A stretch of DNA of 11,122 bases from JAWVZH01 sp033722295. Lineage in GTDB: Bacteria; Bacteroidota; Bacteroidia; Chitinophagales; Saprospiraceae. This document shows, piece by piece, positions 1 through 7,390 of the stretch. The notes beneath the pieces were generated by a model, which did not search any database, was not told the origin of the DNA, and saw only the letters and a program-made list of their open reading frames with translations. The position numbers were made by a program, and so were the translations under genes. Where the stretch lies: the NCBI GenBank assembly GCA_033722295.1, contig JAWVZH010000104.1:1-11122 (forward strand). The letters run 5' to 3'. Each line of letters opens with the position of its first letter. Position 1 is the stretch's first letter.

Positions 1-371
1 AACTTACATGCGGCATTAATCCCATTGTATATCTCTTCCACCGCCTCCACAGAAAATCTGTTGGACAGTCCTAGAGAAACGACGATCTGCTCTGGAACAG
101 CATTCATGGCGAAAATGTCGGATAGGTTGACAACTATAGCCTTGTATCCAAGATGTTTTAGAGGCGTGTAGGTCAGATCAAAATGGATCCCCTCCAGAAG
201 CATGTCGGTGGTGATCACAGTCTGACGGTTTTGCGACCACAATACGGCAGCATCATCTCCGGGACCGAGGATCGTCGAGGTGTGCTGAATAAGATTTTTC
301 TCCAGTAGATGATCGATCAAACCGAATTCACCTAATTCTGAAATTTCAGTCCTTGAAGTATTTTCCGACAT
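1..371 (-). CDS. thiL: Thiamine-monophosphate kinase ThiL, N-terminal part (runs off left edge)
   Basis: ThiL phosphorylates thiamine monophosphate with ATP to give thiamine diphosphate, the last step of cofactor synthesis, in the cytoplasm. Only the first 123 residues are in the window; full-length family members have roughly 320-350. The N-terminus reads MSENTSRTEISELGEFGLI, the very typical ThiL opening. It is followed by the metal/ATP-binding GPGDDAA at residues 36-42 and TTDMLLEGIHF at 54-64, which matches the family's TTDMLVEGVHF strand. The conserved VNLSDIFAMNA at 81-91 follows. The ATG at 369-371 is chosen because the conserved RTEISELGE block starts only seven residues later. The start lies inside the end of the upstream pseudouridine synthase gene (26-nt overlap), so expression is probably coupled to it. 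No riboswitch (TPP type) is visible upstream, as expected for an internal operon gene. The family call is secure; the 3' end cannot be seen. Confidence 0.95.
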   Translation of the reverse strand, partial: MSENTSRTEISELGEFGLIDHLLEKNLIQHTSTILGPGDDAAVLWSQNRQTVITTDMLLEGIHFDLTYTPLKHLGYKAIVVNLSDIFAMNAVPEQIVVSLGLSNRFSVEAVEEIYNGINAACK

Positions 372-1038
372 CTGGATCTTGTTTTAAAAAGTCAAAATGA
401 ACCCATGGTGGTTTTTGGGGAAGTTCAGCAACAAAGGTCATCAATTCTCCAGAAGAGGGATGAGTAAGTTGCAGAGCCCACGAATGCAGGTCTATGGACC
501 TGTCCTTATTCCCTCTCTTGTCACCATATTTTTGATCACCCCTAATAGCCCCTAAATTTTCTGACATCTGAACGCGCAGTTGATGGTGCCGGCCAGTTTC
601 CGGTCTCAGCAGATATAAATGTACGTGATCCAGGCTCTCGATCAATGTGAATTGAGTTTTGGCCATTTTTCCCTTCTCCTGATCTGTCACAGTTTTGTTG
701 ATATGATCCAACTGCTTCAAATTGTCTTGCCAGGCTCCCGATTCTGCTGTACTCTTTTTTCGGCTCACTGCCAGGTAGAGTTTTTTAATCTCTCTTTGCC
801 TGAATTGCTTACTCAGTTTAGCTGCTGATTCGGAATTCTTTGTAAGCACAATCACTCCACTTACAGGTGTGTCTATGCGGTTGACCAGGAAAACATCTCT
901 TTTGAAGTAGGCCTGCAGCCCGGTCAAAAGTCCTGGTTTTTCAGGGTCATCGGACCCCTCCAGGGGATAAGCAGGTGGCTTATTGACGATCACGAGGTGG
1001 TGATCGCTATGAATGATATGGTCCCGAATTGATGACAT
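346..1038 (-). CDS. RluA-family RNA pseudouridine synthase (TruC/RluA-like)
   Basis: Predicted to convert uridine to pseudouridine in rRNA or tRNA in the cytoplasm; the exact target cannot be read from the sequence. The protein is 230 aa, a single catalytic domain without an S4 RNA-binding domain. It shows VIVNKPPAYPL (residues 17-25 region), the catalytic-loop motif NRIDTPVSG at 53-61 with the expected catalytic Asp56, KKLYLA at 85-90 with the family Tyr88, and RPETGRHHQLRVQM at 145-158 followed by GDQKYG, the conserved C-terminal half. An oddity is Asn53 where most RluA members have His in HRxD. The start is the ATG at 1036-1038. A TTG one codon earlier would add one residue, but ATG is preferred. 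Its ATG overlaps the stop of the small upstream gene (TGATG), and its 3' end overlaps thiL by 26 nt. The family is certain; the subfamily name is not. Confidence 0.92.
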   Translation of the reverse strand: MSSIRDHIIHSDHHLVIVNKPPAYPLEGSDDPEKPGLLTGLQAYFKRDVFLVNRIDTPVSGVIVLTKNSESAAKLSKQFRQREIKKLYLAVSRKKSTAESGAWQDNLKQLDHINKTVTDQEKGKMAKTQFTLIESLDHVHLYLLRPETGRHHQLRVQMSENLGAIRGDQKYGDKRGNKDRSIDLHSWALQLTHPSSGELMTFVAELPQKPPWVHFDFLKQDPDVGKYFKD

Positions 1039-1178
1039 CAATCCATTTCTTCATAATCCACATATTCATCGTCATCATCGATATACTGATCACCTTCAGG
1101 CCTTTCTATCCTGTTCCTGGGATAGATCAAACGATATAAGATCACCGCAAGAATCGCTATGGTCAAAATCTTAATCAT
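1038..1178 (-). CDS. Small single-helix membrane protein, DUF4834-like
   Basis: A 46-residue protein. Residues 1-19 (MIKILTIAILAVILYRLIY) form one short hydrophobic membrane segment, and a basic PRNRIER stretch follows. The tail is very acidic, IDDDDEYVDYEEMD to the end. This layout of N-terminal helix, polar linker and terminal DYEE(V/I/M)D resembles the Bacteroidota DUF4834 family from memory, although this copy looks short because the linker is reduced. The function of the family is unknown to me. The stop codon shares one base with the ATG of the pseudouridine synthase gene, which suggests translational coupling, and this gene is the first of the minus-strand group. The start is the ATG at 1176-1178; no Shine-Dalgarno is visible. 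The reading frame, tail motif and coupling argue that it is real. The family assignment is a recognition call and is less certain than the gene itself. Confidence 0.72.
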   Translation of the reverse strand: MIKILTIAILAVILYRLIYPRNRIERPEGDQYIDDDDEYVDYEEMD

Positions 1179-1181
1179 ACC

Positions 1182-1189
1182 CAAAGTTA
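1182..1189 (-). promoter_or_regulatory. Possible Bacteroidota -7 element (TAACTTTG)
   Basis: On the minus strand TAACTTTG matches the Bacteroidota -7 consensus TAnnTTTG exactly and ends 3 nt before the ATG of the DUF4834-like gene. A start site just downstream would give an almost leaderless mRNA. No TTG at the usual -33 distance is seen (the nearest TTTG is only 13 nt upstream), so this may be a chance match. Confidence 0.25.
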
Positions 1190-1287
1190 CTTGTTCATTT
1201 TTCAAATTTTGTGCTGATTTACAATAATTTATGACGTCCTACATTATAGAACGGGACCAATCCTTTAATCCCTCAATTTTTGTTTAC

Positions 1288-1318
1288 TTTTGTCCAACAC
1301 GTGAATAAAACATATTTG
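1288..1318 (+). promoter_or_regulatory. Candidate promoter for the DUF2723 operon
   Basis: TTTTG at 1288-1292 and CATATTTG at 1311-1318 are separated by 18 nt. This resembles the Bacteroidota primary sigma factor pattern (TTG at -33, TAnnTTTG at -7) with one mismatch in the -7 box. It would start transcription near 1323-1327 and leave a leader of about 40 nt before the ATG at 1365. An alternative -7 box, the exact match TACTTTTG at 1285-1292, overlaps it but has no -33 partner. The call rests on pattern only. Confidence 0.4.
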
Positions 1319-1364
1319 TTTCCATTCTATATAAAAAAGCTTGTACATCAACATATTAGGGGCA

Positions 1365-4300
1365 ATGAACTTTAAGAAATTAACTAATTATACAGGTGTC
1401 GCAGTTTTCATTATTGCTTTTGCTGTCTTTTTCATGTCAGCGGAAAGGACGGGAAGCTTGTGGGACTGTGGAGAATTTGTATTAGGCGCTTATAAATTGC
1501 AGGTCGTACACCCACCGGGTGCTCCGATGTTCCTTTTGATAGGCCGGCTCTTCGGTTGGGTCGGAGATATACTGTCGGACAATCCATCCAACATCGCCTT
1601 TGCAGTCAACCTGATGTCAAGTCTTTGTACGGCTCTTGCCGCTATGTTCGTTTGCTGGATCACCATCATCCTGTCCAAGCTTGCCCTGGTCAGATTTTCG
1701 AATGACATTGCTGAAGATCAATCCTGGGCCTGCGCAGGTGCCGGCCTGGTCGCAGGTCTGGCTACGGCTTTCTCAACTTCAGTTTGGTTCTCGGCTGTTG
1801 AAGGCGAAGTGTATGCTATGTCCACTTTTTTTACAGCTATGACCTTCTGGGCAGTCATCAAGTGGTACAATCTGCCTAACGAACGTATTCACGACAAATG
1901 GCTGATCTTTGCAGTTTATTCCGCGGGACTTTCTACAGGAGTCCACTTGCTGTCACTACTGACGTTTCCCGCATTGGCCATTTTCTATTACTTCAAGAAG
2001 TTCAAGAAACACACTACCCTCGGCGTTATCGTTGCTGCACTTTCAGGAGCGTTGGCGATCGCCGTTATCCAGAAAGTGATCATTGTAGGTATTCCTACCC
2101 TCTGGACCCAGATGGAATTGTTGATGGTAAACGGTCTGGGACTTCCCTTCCATACCGGGATCATACCGACCATACTGATCATCGCCGCGATCCTATATTT
2201 TATGTTCAAACAGGCTCGAACGCGCAACATAGCATGGCTCGAACAAGTCACTGTGGCCTTATTCCTTTTGGTCATTTCTTTTTCGACCTTCGCGACGGTA
2301 GTGATACGGGCCAACGCCAATCCTCCGATCAATATGAACAACCCCAGCGATGCCATGCGCCTGTTACCCTATCTCAACAGGGAACAGTATGGTGAGAGGC
2401 CATTGTTGAGAGGTCCTGATTTTACGGCTCAACCTATAGACTTCAACAAGGAGGACCGGTATGGGAAAGTCGGAGATCGCTATGAGATCGTAGATCAAAA
2501 GATATCGTACAAGTACAAGGATTCCGACAAAATACTTTTTCCTAGAATCGCTCATTCTGACCAGGGCAGAAAGCGACTTCACCGGAGATGGATGCGCTAC
2601 CTCGGATATGATGACAAGAAGGATCCTTCGATGGGATACAATATGTCCTTTCTGTGGAATTATCAATTGGGATGGATGTACTGGCGTTATTTCATGTGGA
2701 ATTTCGTGGGCAGACAAAATGGGGACCAGGGGTTCTATCCGTGGAATCTCAAAGATGGAAACTGGCGTTCGGGAGTAAAATTTGTCGATGAGGCCAAGCT
2801 TTACAACCAGGATAAGCTTACAGATGCCATGCTCAATAACAAGGCACGGAACAGCTATTACTTTTTGCCGCTCATTCTTGGCCTGATAGGAATGATCTTT
2901 CATTTCAGAAAAGACAAGAATGACTTTCTCGGATTACTTGCCATCTTCGTCATTACCGGAATTGGCATTATCATCTATTCGAATCAGCCTCCCAATGAAC
3001 CCCGGGAGCGGGACTATGTCCTTGTTGGTTCCTTTTTCACCTTCTGTATATGGATAGGTATGTCCGTGGTGCAGTTATTCGAACTGGTGAAGAAAAGAGG
3101 CTGGCTGAAAGGAAAGACCAACGCCATTGTCATGACGGCACTGGTGCTGATCGCTCCGATGATCATGGCATTTGAAAACTTTGACGATCACAGCAGAAGA
3201 CATCACAAAGGTGCCAGAGATTATGCCGCCAACTTTCTCAACTCCCTGGAAGAAAATGCCATAATATTCACCTACGGTGACAATGATACTTATCCTCTCT
3301 GGTATGCCCAGGAGGTCGAGGGCATAAGGCCGGATGTCCGTGTTCTCAATCTGAGTCTTATTGCCGTAGACTGGTATATTGACCAGGCCCGAAGGAAGAT
3401 CAATGAATCTCCTGCCGTCAAAATGACCGTACCGCAGGAGTCTTATCGTGGTGGAAAGCGTAACACTATCCTGTATTTCAATAAAAACCGTCAGGATCGG
3501 GATATGCCACTATTGAGTGCTATTAAATTCATCGGTGAAAAGCATCCTGTTCAGGGTGGCTCAGGACAGACTTACGAGTCTTATCTGCCATCCAGGAAGC
3601 TATATATACCCGTGGACGTGAATTCGGCCATACGCAATGATATGATCTATCCCACGGATACCAATGTTGTTGACCGCATACCGATCGATCTGACCCAACG
3701 AAATTACATCACGAAGGATGACCTTGCCGTACTGGATATCATCGCTTCCAATATCTGGGACCGACCGATCTATTTTTCAGTAACTTGTCAGGAAAGCAAA
3801 TTACAGGGCCTTCAGGACTATATGCAGCTCGAGGGTCTCGGACTCAGGATCGTACCTATAAAGTCCAAAAGCGACAAGAGCTTCTACATATACGGTAGCG
3901 GCCGCGTAGACAAGGAGCGTACGTACGACGTAGTCCAGAATGAATGGGAATGGGGCAACTTCGACAAGATGGACCTATATGTTAATACATCCTATATGCC
4001 AGCCGTACAAGCCATGAGAATGATCATCATGCGTACGGCTCAAGGATTCCTGCGAGAAGGTCAGAACCAGAAAGCAGTAGATATGGTGGATAAGTATTTC
4101 GAGGGCTTTCCAAATATGAACTTTCCTTATAACGCCACAACGGCTCCTCTTATCGGGGTATATGAGCAAACAGGCAATATTGAGAAACTGAAGGAACACC
4201 TATCGATCCTGGCAGAGAATACACGACAGGAACTGGAATTCCTTCAGTCGATTGACAATCAGGTCCTTCAGGGTAGTTTTAGGTCAGAGCAGGCTTTTGC

Positions 4301-4415
4301 TAATCAGGCAGCACGTGATTGTATGCAAATGGCTCAATCTACTAACGATGATGCTTACATTAATGAGATCAATAGCAAATTGTCGCCATTTGTAAGTCAA
4401 AAAGTGCGTAACTGA
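1365..4415 (+). CDS. DUF2723 family (TMEM260-like) GT-C-type membrane glycosyltransferase
   Basis: A 1016-aa inner-membrane protein. The N-terminus is diagnostic for DUF2723: MNFKKLTNYTGVAVF, then SLWDCGEF at 31-38 and YKLQVVHPPGAP at 43-54. Many hydrophobic helices fill about 11-315. INMNNPSDAMRLLPYLNREQYG follows (about 322-342, conserved in Bacteroidota members), then a soluble insert, more helices at about 498-605, and a large extracytoplasmic C-terminal region. That region holds YGDNDTYPLWYAQEVEG at 637-653 and TPR-like helices near the end. The human homologue TMEM260 is a protein O-mannosyltransferase, so this is probably a lipid-linked-sugar-dependent glycosyltransferase. Asp34 and Glu37 lie in the first outer loop, where GT-C enzymes keep their catalytic acid; this placement is inference. 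The ATG at 1365 aligns with the family start. An in-frame TTG at 1341 would add eight unlikely residues. AGGGG at 1358-1362 is too close to be a good ribosome site. The methyltransferase gene starts 2 nt after its stop. Confidence 0.92.
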   Translation: MNFKKLTNYTGVAVFIIAFAVFFMSAERTGSLWDCGEFVLGAYKLQVVHPPGAPMFLLIGRLFGWVGDILSDNPSNIAFAVNLMSSLCTALAAMFVCWITIILSKLALVRFSNDIAEDQSWACAGAGLVAGLATAFSTSVWFSAVEGEVYAMSTFFTAMTFWAVIKWYNLPNERIHDKWLIFAVYSAGLSTGVHLLSLLTFPALAIFYYFKKFKKHTTLGVIVAALSGALAIAVIQKVIIVGIPTLWTQMELLMVNGLGLPFHTGIIPTILIIAAILYFMFKQARTRNIAWLEQVTVALFLLVISFSTFATVVIRANANPPINMNNPSDAMRLLPYLNREQYGERPLLRGPDFTAQPIDFNKEDRYGKVGDRYEIVDQKISYKYKDSDKILFPRIAHSDQGRKRLHRRWMRYLGYDDKKDPSMGYNMSFLWNYQLGWMYWRYFMWNFVGRQNGDQGFYPWNLKDGNWRSGVKFVDEAKLYNQDKLTDAMLNNKARNSYYFLPLILGLIGMIFHFRKDKNDFLGLLAIFVITGIGIIIYSNQPPNEPRERDYVLVGSFFTFCIWIGMSVVQLFELVKKRGWLKGKTNAIVMTALVLIAPMIMAFENFDDHSRRHHKGARDYAANFLNSLEENAIIFTYGDNDTYPLWYAQEVEGIRPDVRVLNLSLIAVDWYIDQARRKINESPAVKMTVPQESYRGGKRNTILYFNKNRQDRDMPLLSAIKFIGEKHPVQGGSGQTYESYLPSRKLYIPVDVNSAIRNDMIYPTDTNVVDRIPIDLTQRNYITKDDLAVLDIIASNIWDRPIYFSVTCQESKLQGLQDYMQLEGLGLRIVPIKSKSDKSFYIYGSGRVDKERTYDVVQNEWEWGNFDKMDLYVNTSYMPAVQAMRMIIMRTAQGFLREGQNQKAVDMVDKYFEGFPNMNFPYNATTAPLIGVYEQTGNIEKLKEHLSILAENTRQELEFLQSIDNQVLQGSFRSEQAFANQAARDCMQMAQSTNDDAYINEINSKLSPFVSQKVRN

Positions 4416-4417
4416 AA

Positions 4418-5317
4418 GTGACTAATTGGCCACCCGAACATTGTATCATATGCGGGGAAAAGGATCAGAGTGAATATCTGACGGTCCGTGACCACAGCAT
4501 AAGCGGGGAGGACTTTCACATCGCTCGCTGTAAGAATTGTGGTTTCTCAAGTACGAAAGATGCCCCGTCTCAGGAAAAGATCGGCAAATATTATGAGAGC
4601 GAGGATTATATCTCTCACAGTGATACCACCAAAGGCCTAATAGACAGAGCCTATCACTGGGCCCGTTCTTTCATGCTGAGGAAAAAGAAGAATTGGGTAG
4701 AAAGTCAATGTCAAGAAAAGGGTGAACTACTTGATATCGGCAGCGGTACGGGCTATTTCCTCAATGAAATGAAGAAATCAGGCTGGGATGTAACCGGGAT
4801 CGAGATCAATGAAAAGGCCAGGCGTTTCAGCCAGGAAGAATTCGATGTTAGGGTATATGAGCCAGATCAATTGCATGAATTCACTGAGCGGTCCTTCGAC
4901 GTGATCTCACTTTGGCATGTCCTCGAACACGTTCATGAGATCAACGCATATTGGGACTTATTTTCCAGGCTCTTGAAGGAAGACGGCGTTCTCATGATCG
5001 CTGTTCCCAATATTCAGAGTATTGACTCGAAGTACTATGGAGCCTATTGGGCTGCCCTGGATGTTCCCCGCCATTTATGGCATTTTCGGCCCGAAGACAT
5101 CGTAAGACTCGCTAAAAATCACGGCTTCCAACTAAAGAACATGACTGGAATGCCCCTTGATGCCTTATATGTCTCTATTTTGAGTGAAAAATATAAACAG
5201 CACCCGTCGGCTTTCGTTAGAGGTGTAGGAATCGGCTTGTGGAGTAATCTCCGAGCCCGGGGAGCAGCCCAAATGAGTTCTGTCGTTTATGTACTCAAAA
5301 AAATGGAATCTTCTTAA
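4418..5317 (+). CDS. Class I SAM-dependent methyltransferase with N-terminal zinc ribbon
   Basis: A 299-aa cytoplasmic protein. An N-terminal zinc ribbon is formed by CIICG and CKNCG (Cys9, Cys12, Cys38, Cys41). The Rossmann methyltransferase domain starts near residue 100, with motif I LLDIGSGTGYFL at 104-115, the acidic ribose-binding Glu129 in GIEIN, and DVISLWHVLEHVHE at 161-174, the usual Methyltransf_23-type motif with HVLEH. DVPRHLWHF at 215-223 is a signature often seen in this zinc-ribbon methyltransferase group. The substrate is unknown; relatives act on sugars, lipids or quinone-like compounds. The start is GTG at 4418, because no ATG occurs before the zinc ribbon. It lies 2 nt after the DUF2723 stop and 18 nt before rpiB, so it belongs to the same transcript. 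A role in modifying a glycan or lipid carrier used by its neighbour is inferred from adjacency only. Confidence 0.9.
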   Translation: MTNWPPEHCIICGEKDQSEYLTVRDHSISGEDFHIARCKNCGFSSTKDAPSQEKIGKYYESEDYISHSDTTKGLIDRAYHWARSFMLRKKKNWVESQCQEKGELLDIGSGTGYFLNEMKKSGWDVTGIEINEKARRFSQEEFDVRVYEPDQLHEFTERSFDVISLWHVLEHVHEINAYWDLFSRLLKEDGVLMIAVPNIQSIDSKYYGAYWAALDVPRHLWHFRPEDIVRLAKNHGFQLKNMTGMPLDALYVSILSEKYKQHPSAFVRGVGIGLWSNLRARGAAQMSSVVYVLKKMESS

Positions 5318-5335
5318 TCATCAATCCCTGATATA

Positions 5336-5770
5336 ATGAAAAAAATTGCAATAGGATGTGATCATGCAGGTGTGGAGTACAAAGAAAAGATCGTCCACGA
5401 CCTTATTGAAAAAGGATATGACGTCAAGGACTTCGGCACCAATGACACAAGCTCGGTCGATTATCCGGATTTTATTCATCCAACGTCCGAGGCAGTCGAA
5501 GAAGGAGAATGCGAACTGGGAATCATCCTTTGCGGCAGTGGAAATGGCGCTGCCATGGCGGCGAACAAACATAAGGGCATTCGTGCGGCACTTTGCTGGA
5601 ATTCCGAACTTGCGAGTCTGGCCAGACAACATAATAACGCCAATATTCTGAGCATACCCTCAAGATTCGTGAGCTATCATGTTGCAATTACGATGGTTTT
5701 CGTATTTTTGGAGACAGAATTTGAGGGAGGACGTCATCAGAGGCGTGTTGACAAGATCCCCTGTGCCTAA
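5336..5770 (+). CDS. rpiB: Ribose-5-phosphate isomerase B
   Basis: Interconverts ribose 5-phosphate and ribulose 5-phosphate in the non-oxidative pentose phosphate pathway, in the cytoplasm. At 144 aa it has the usual RpiB length. Visible family features are IGCDHAG at 6-12 (Asp9, His10 for substrate ring opening), VDYPDF at 41-46, ILCGSGNGAAMAANKHKGIR at 64-83 with the catalytic Cys66, and RQHNNANILSIPSRF at 97-111 with His99. The basic GGRHQRRVDKI tail supplies phosphate-binding arginines, including Arg133 and Arg137. Position 68 is Ser where the E. coli enzyme has Thr. The CGSGNG loop is normal for Bacteroidota RpiB. Related RpiB/LacAB enzymes acting on other sugar phosphates cannot be excluded. 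The gene is 18 nt after the methyltransferase gene and 15 nt before the M28 peptidase gene; the ATG at 5336 has no clear Shine-Dalgarno. Confidence 0.95.
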   Translation: MKKIAIGCDHAGVEYKEKIVHDLIEKGYDVKDFGTNDTSSVDYPDFIHPTSEAVEEGECELGIILCGSGNGAAMAANKHKGIRAALCWNSELASLARQHNNANILSIPSRFVSYHVAITMVFVFLETEFEGGRHQRRVDKIPCA

Positions 5771-5785
5771 TTACAAAGATCACAG

Positions 5786-7390
5786 ATGTACAAAGTTGCC
5801 TTTTTGAGTTTCTTCTTATTGATTGTATTCGGACTTTCAGCCCAATACATCTCCGGTGTCACGATCCCGGATACCACAAATCCACGAATAGATGACAAGA
5901 CGTGGCAGTTGGCACAGTCCATCTCCGAGGCAGATCTAAGGGAGCATTTGTTCTTACTCGCTTCTGACAGCCTCGGTGGTCGAGAGCTGGGTACCGAAGG
6001 CAATCTGAAGGCGGCGGATTATATCGCTGGGCAATTCATGGATATGGGTTTACCTCCGGCAGGCCCCAAAGGATATTTCCAGGAAGTGGCTTTCACATGG
6101 CTATATTGGGATGAGATCAGCATTAATATCCATGGTCAAAGATTCAAGCAGCTATGGGACTTTATAGCCTTCCCCGGAAAGAATCGCAGTTCAGAGATCA
6201 GTACAGATAAAGTCTTGTTCCTTGGGTATGGAATAGATGATGAGAGCTATTCTGATTACGACAAGATTGAAACGGAGGACAAGGTTATCCTCATTTATGA
6301 CAAAGAGCCTATTGACAAAGACTCAAATTACCTTTTGACAAAAAGTTCGAATCCATCTTCGTGGTCAGACAGTCTTCAATTGAAACTGGAAGCCGCGGCA
6401 AAACATGGCGTTCGTCACGTCTTGATCATATCCGAGAATATCAAGAAGATGGTCAATAAGCACCGAAATCAGTTGCTCGGCCCAAAGGTGATCCTCGGCA
6501 AGGTAGATGGCAGCAGAAAAGCTCCTGTGGATTATACTTTCATTTCGTCTACCATGGCCAAAAAGATCATAGGTGAAGACATCAAGAAGGTCATCCGATC
6601 AAGAAAATGCATCGTCAAAAAAGGCAAAGCCAAACCGGTAGAAATAGAAACCGACATCGAGATCGTTCAGCAACATAAATCGAGGTTCGTGGATGGTGTC
6701 AATGTCGCGGCGATCTCCGAAGGCACAAGTGATAAAGATGAATACATCCTGATAAGCGCGCATTATGATCACATAGGCAAAAAAGGAAAGGACATCAATA
6801 ATGGAGCTGACGACAATGCCTCAGGCACCAGCACAGTACTGGAAATAGCTGAGGCTTTTGCTGAGGCGAGAAAGCAGGGATTAACACACAGTCGCAATGT
6901 GATGTTCTTACTGGTAACTGGCGAAGAAAAAGGTCTCCTGGGTTCACAGTATTATGTGGAAAACCCACTAGCCCCCATCAATGAGTCCATCGTAAATATC
7001 AATATTGACATGGTGGGACGCATCCATGAAAAATATAAAGATAACCCTGAATACATCTACGTCATTGGATCTGACAGGCTCAGCACAGAGCTTCATCATG
7101 TCAACGAGCTGGTCAATCAGAAATATGCCCGATTGACCCTTGATTACCAGTATAATGACAAGTCCGATCCCAATCGGTTCTACTACAGATCTGATCATTA
7201 CAATTTTGCACGGAAAGGGATCCCCGCCATCTTCTTTTTCAACGGTACACATGAGGACTATCATCGTCCCACTGATACCGCCGAAAAGATACAGTTCGAG
7301 AAAATGAGCCTTGTGGCTCAACATATTTTTACCCTTGCCTGGGAAATTGCCACCAGAGAAGCCTCTATTACTGTTGACGCACAACCCTGA
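5786..7390 (+). CDS. Secreted M28-family zinc metallopeptidase (aminopeptidase type)
   Basis: A 534-aa exported enzyme. Residues 1-19 form a signal peptide with a likely signal peptidase I cut after FGLSA (before Gln20). There is no lipobox Cys and no type IX secretion C-terminal domain, so it is probably periplasmic. Residues 45-100 match the N-terminal helix region of this family (LASDSLGGRELGTEGNLKAA). A PA-like insert spans roughly 135-300. The catalytic domain has all five expected zinc ligands and the base: His326 in SAHYDH, Asp343 in GADDNASG, Glu380 (base) and Glu381 in TGEEKGLLGS, Asp408 in NIDMVGR, and His493 in DYHRPTDT. It is predicted to remove N-terminal residues from peptides; the specificity is not readable. 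It is the last gene of the plus-strand group, 15 nt after rpiB, and converges on the peptide transporters, which fits peptide use. A lysine-rich stretch at 259-285 sits between the PA-like and catalytic parts. Confidence 0.93.
   Translation: MYKVAFLSFFLLIVFGLSAQYISGVTIPDTTNPRIDDKTWQLAQSISEADLREHLFLLASDSLGGRELGTEGNLKAADYIAGQFMDMGLPPAGPKGYFQEVAFTWLYWDEISINIHGQRFKQLWDFIAFPGKNRSSEISTDKVLFLGYGIDDESYSDYDKIETEDKVILIYDKEPIDKDSNYLLTKSSNPSSWSDSLQLKLEAAAKHGVRHVLIISENIKKMVNKHRNQLLGPKVILGKVDGSRKAPVDYTFISSTMAKKIIGEDIKKVIRSRKCIVKKGKAKPVEIETDIEIVQQHKSRFVDGVNVAAISEGTSDKDEYILISAHYDHIGKKGKDINNGADDNASGTSTVLEIAEAFAEARKQGLTHSRNVMFLLVTGEEKGLLGSQYYVENPLAPINESIVNINIDMVGRIHEKYKDNPEYIYVIGSDRLSTELHHVNELVNQKYARLTLDYQYNDKSDPNRFYYRSDHYNFARKGIPAIFFFNGTHEDYHRPTDTAEKIQFEKMSLVAQHIFTLAWEIATREASITVDAQP

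Noticed and set aside
1341..1364. TTG-initiated extension of the DUF2723 protein
   Set aside because: The family start aligns with the ATG at 1365 (MNFKKLTNY); the extra eight residues are not seen in the family as I know it.
1898..2395. Long plus-strand open frame inside the DUF2723 gene (165 codons)
   Set aside because: It overlaps the DUF2723 coding region in another frame; its product is low in hydrophobic order and matches no family, whereas the DUF2723 frame carries clear family motifs.
2364..2903. Minus-strand open frame of 179 codons opposite the DUF2723 gene
   Set aside because: Antisense shadow of a strongly supported gene, with no recognisable domain or independent start signal.
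5786..7390. Type IX secretion sorting domain on the M28 peptidase
   Set aside because: The C-terminus ends shortly after the catalytic domain with no Ig-like CTD or its typical motifs, so only the N-terminal signal peptide is supported.
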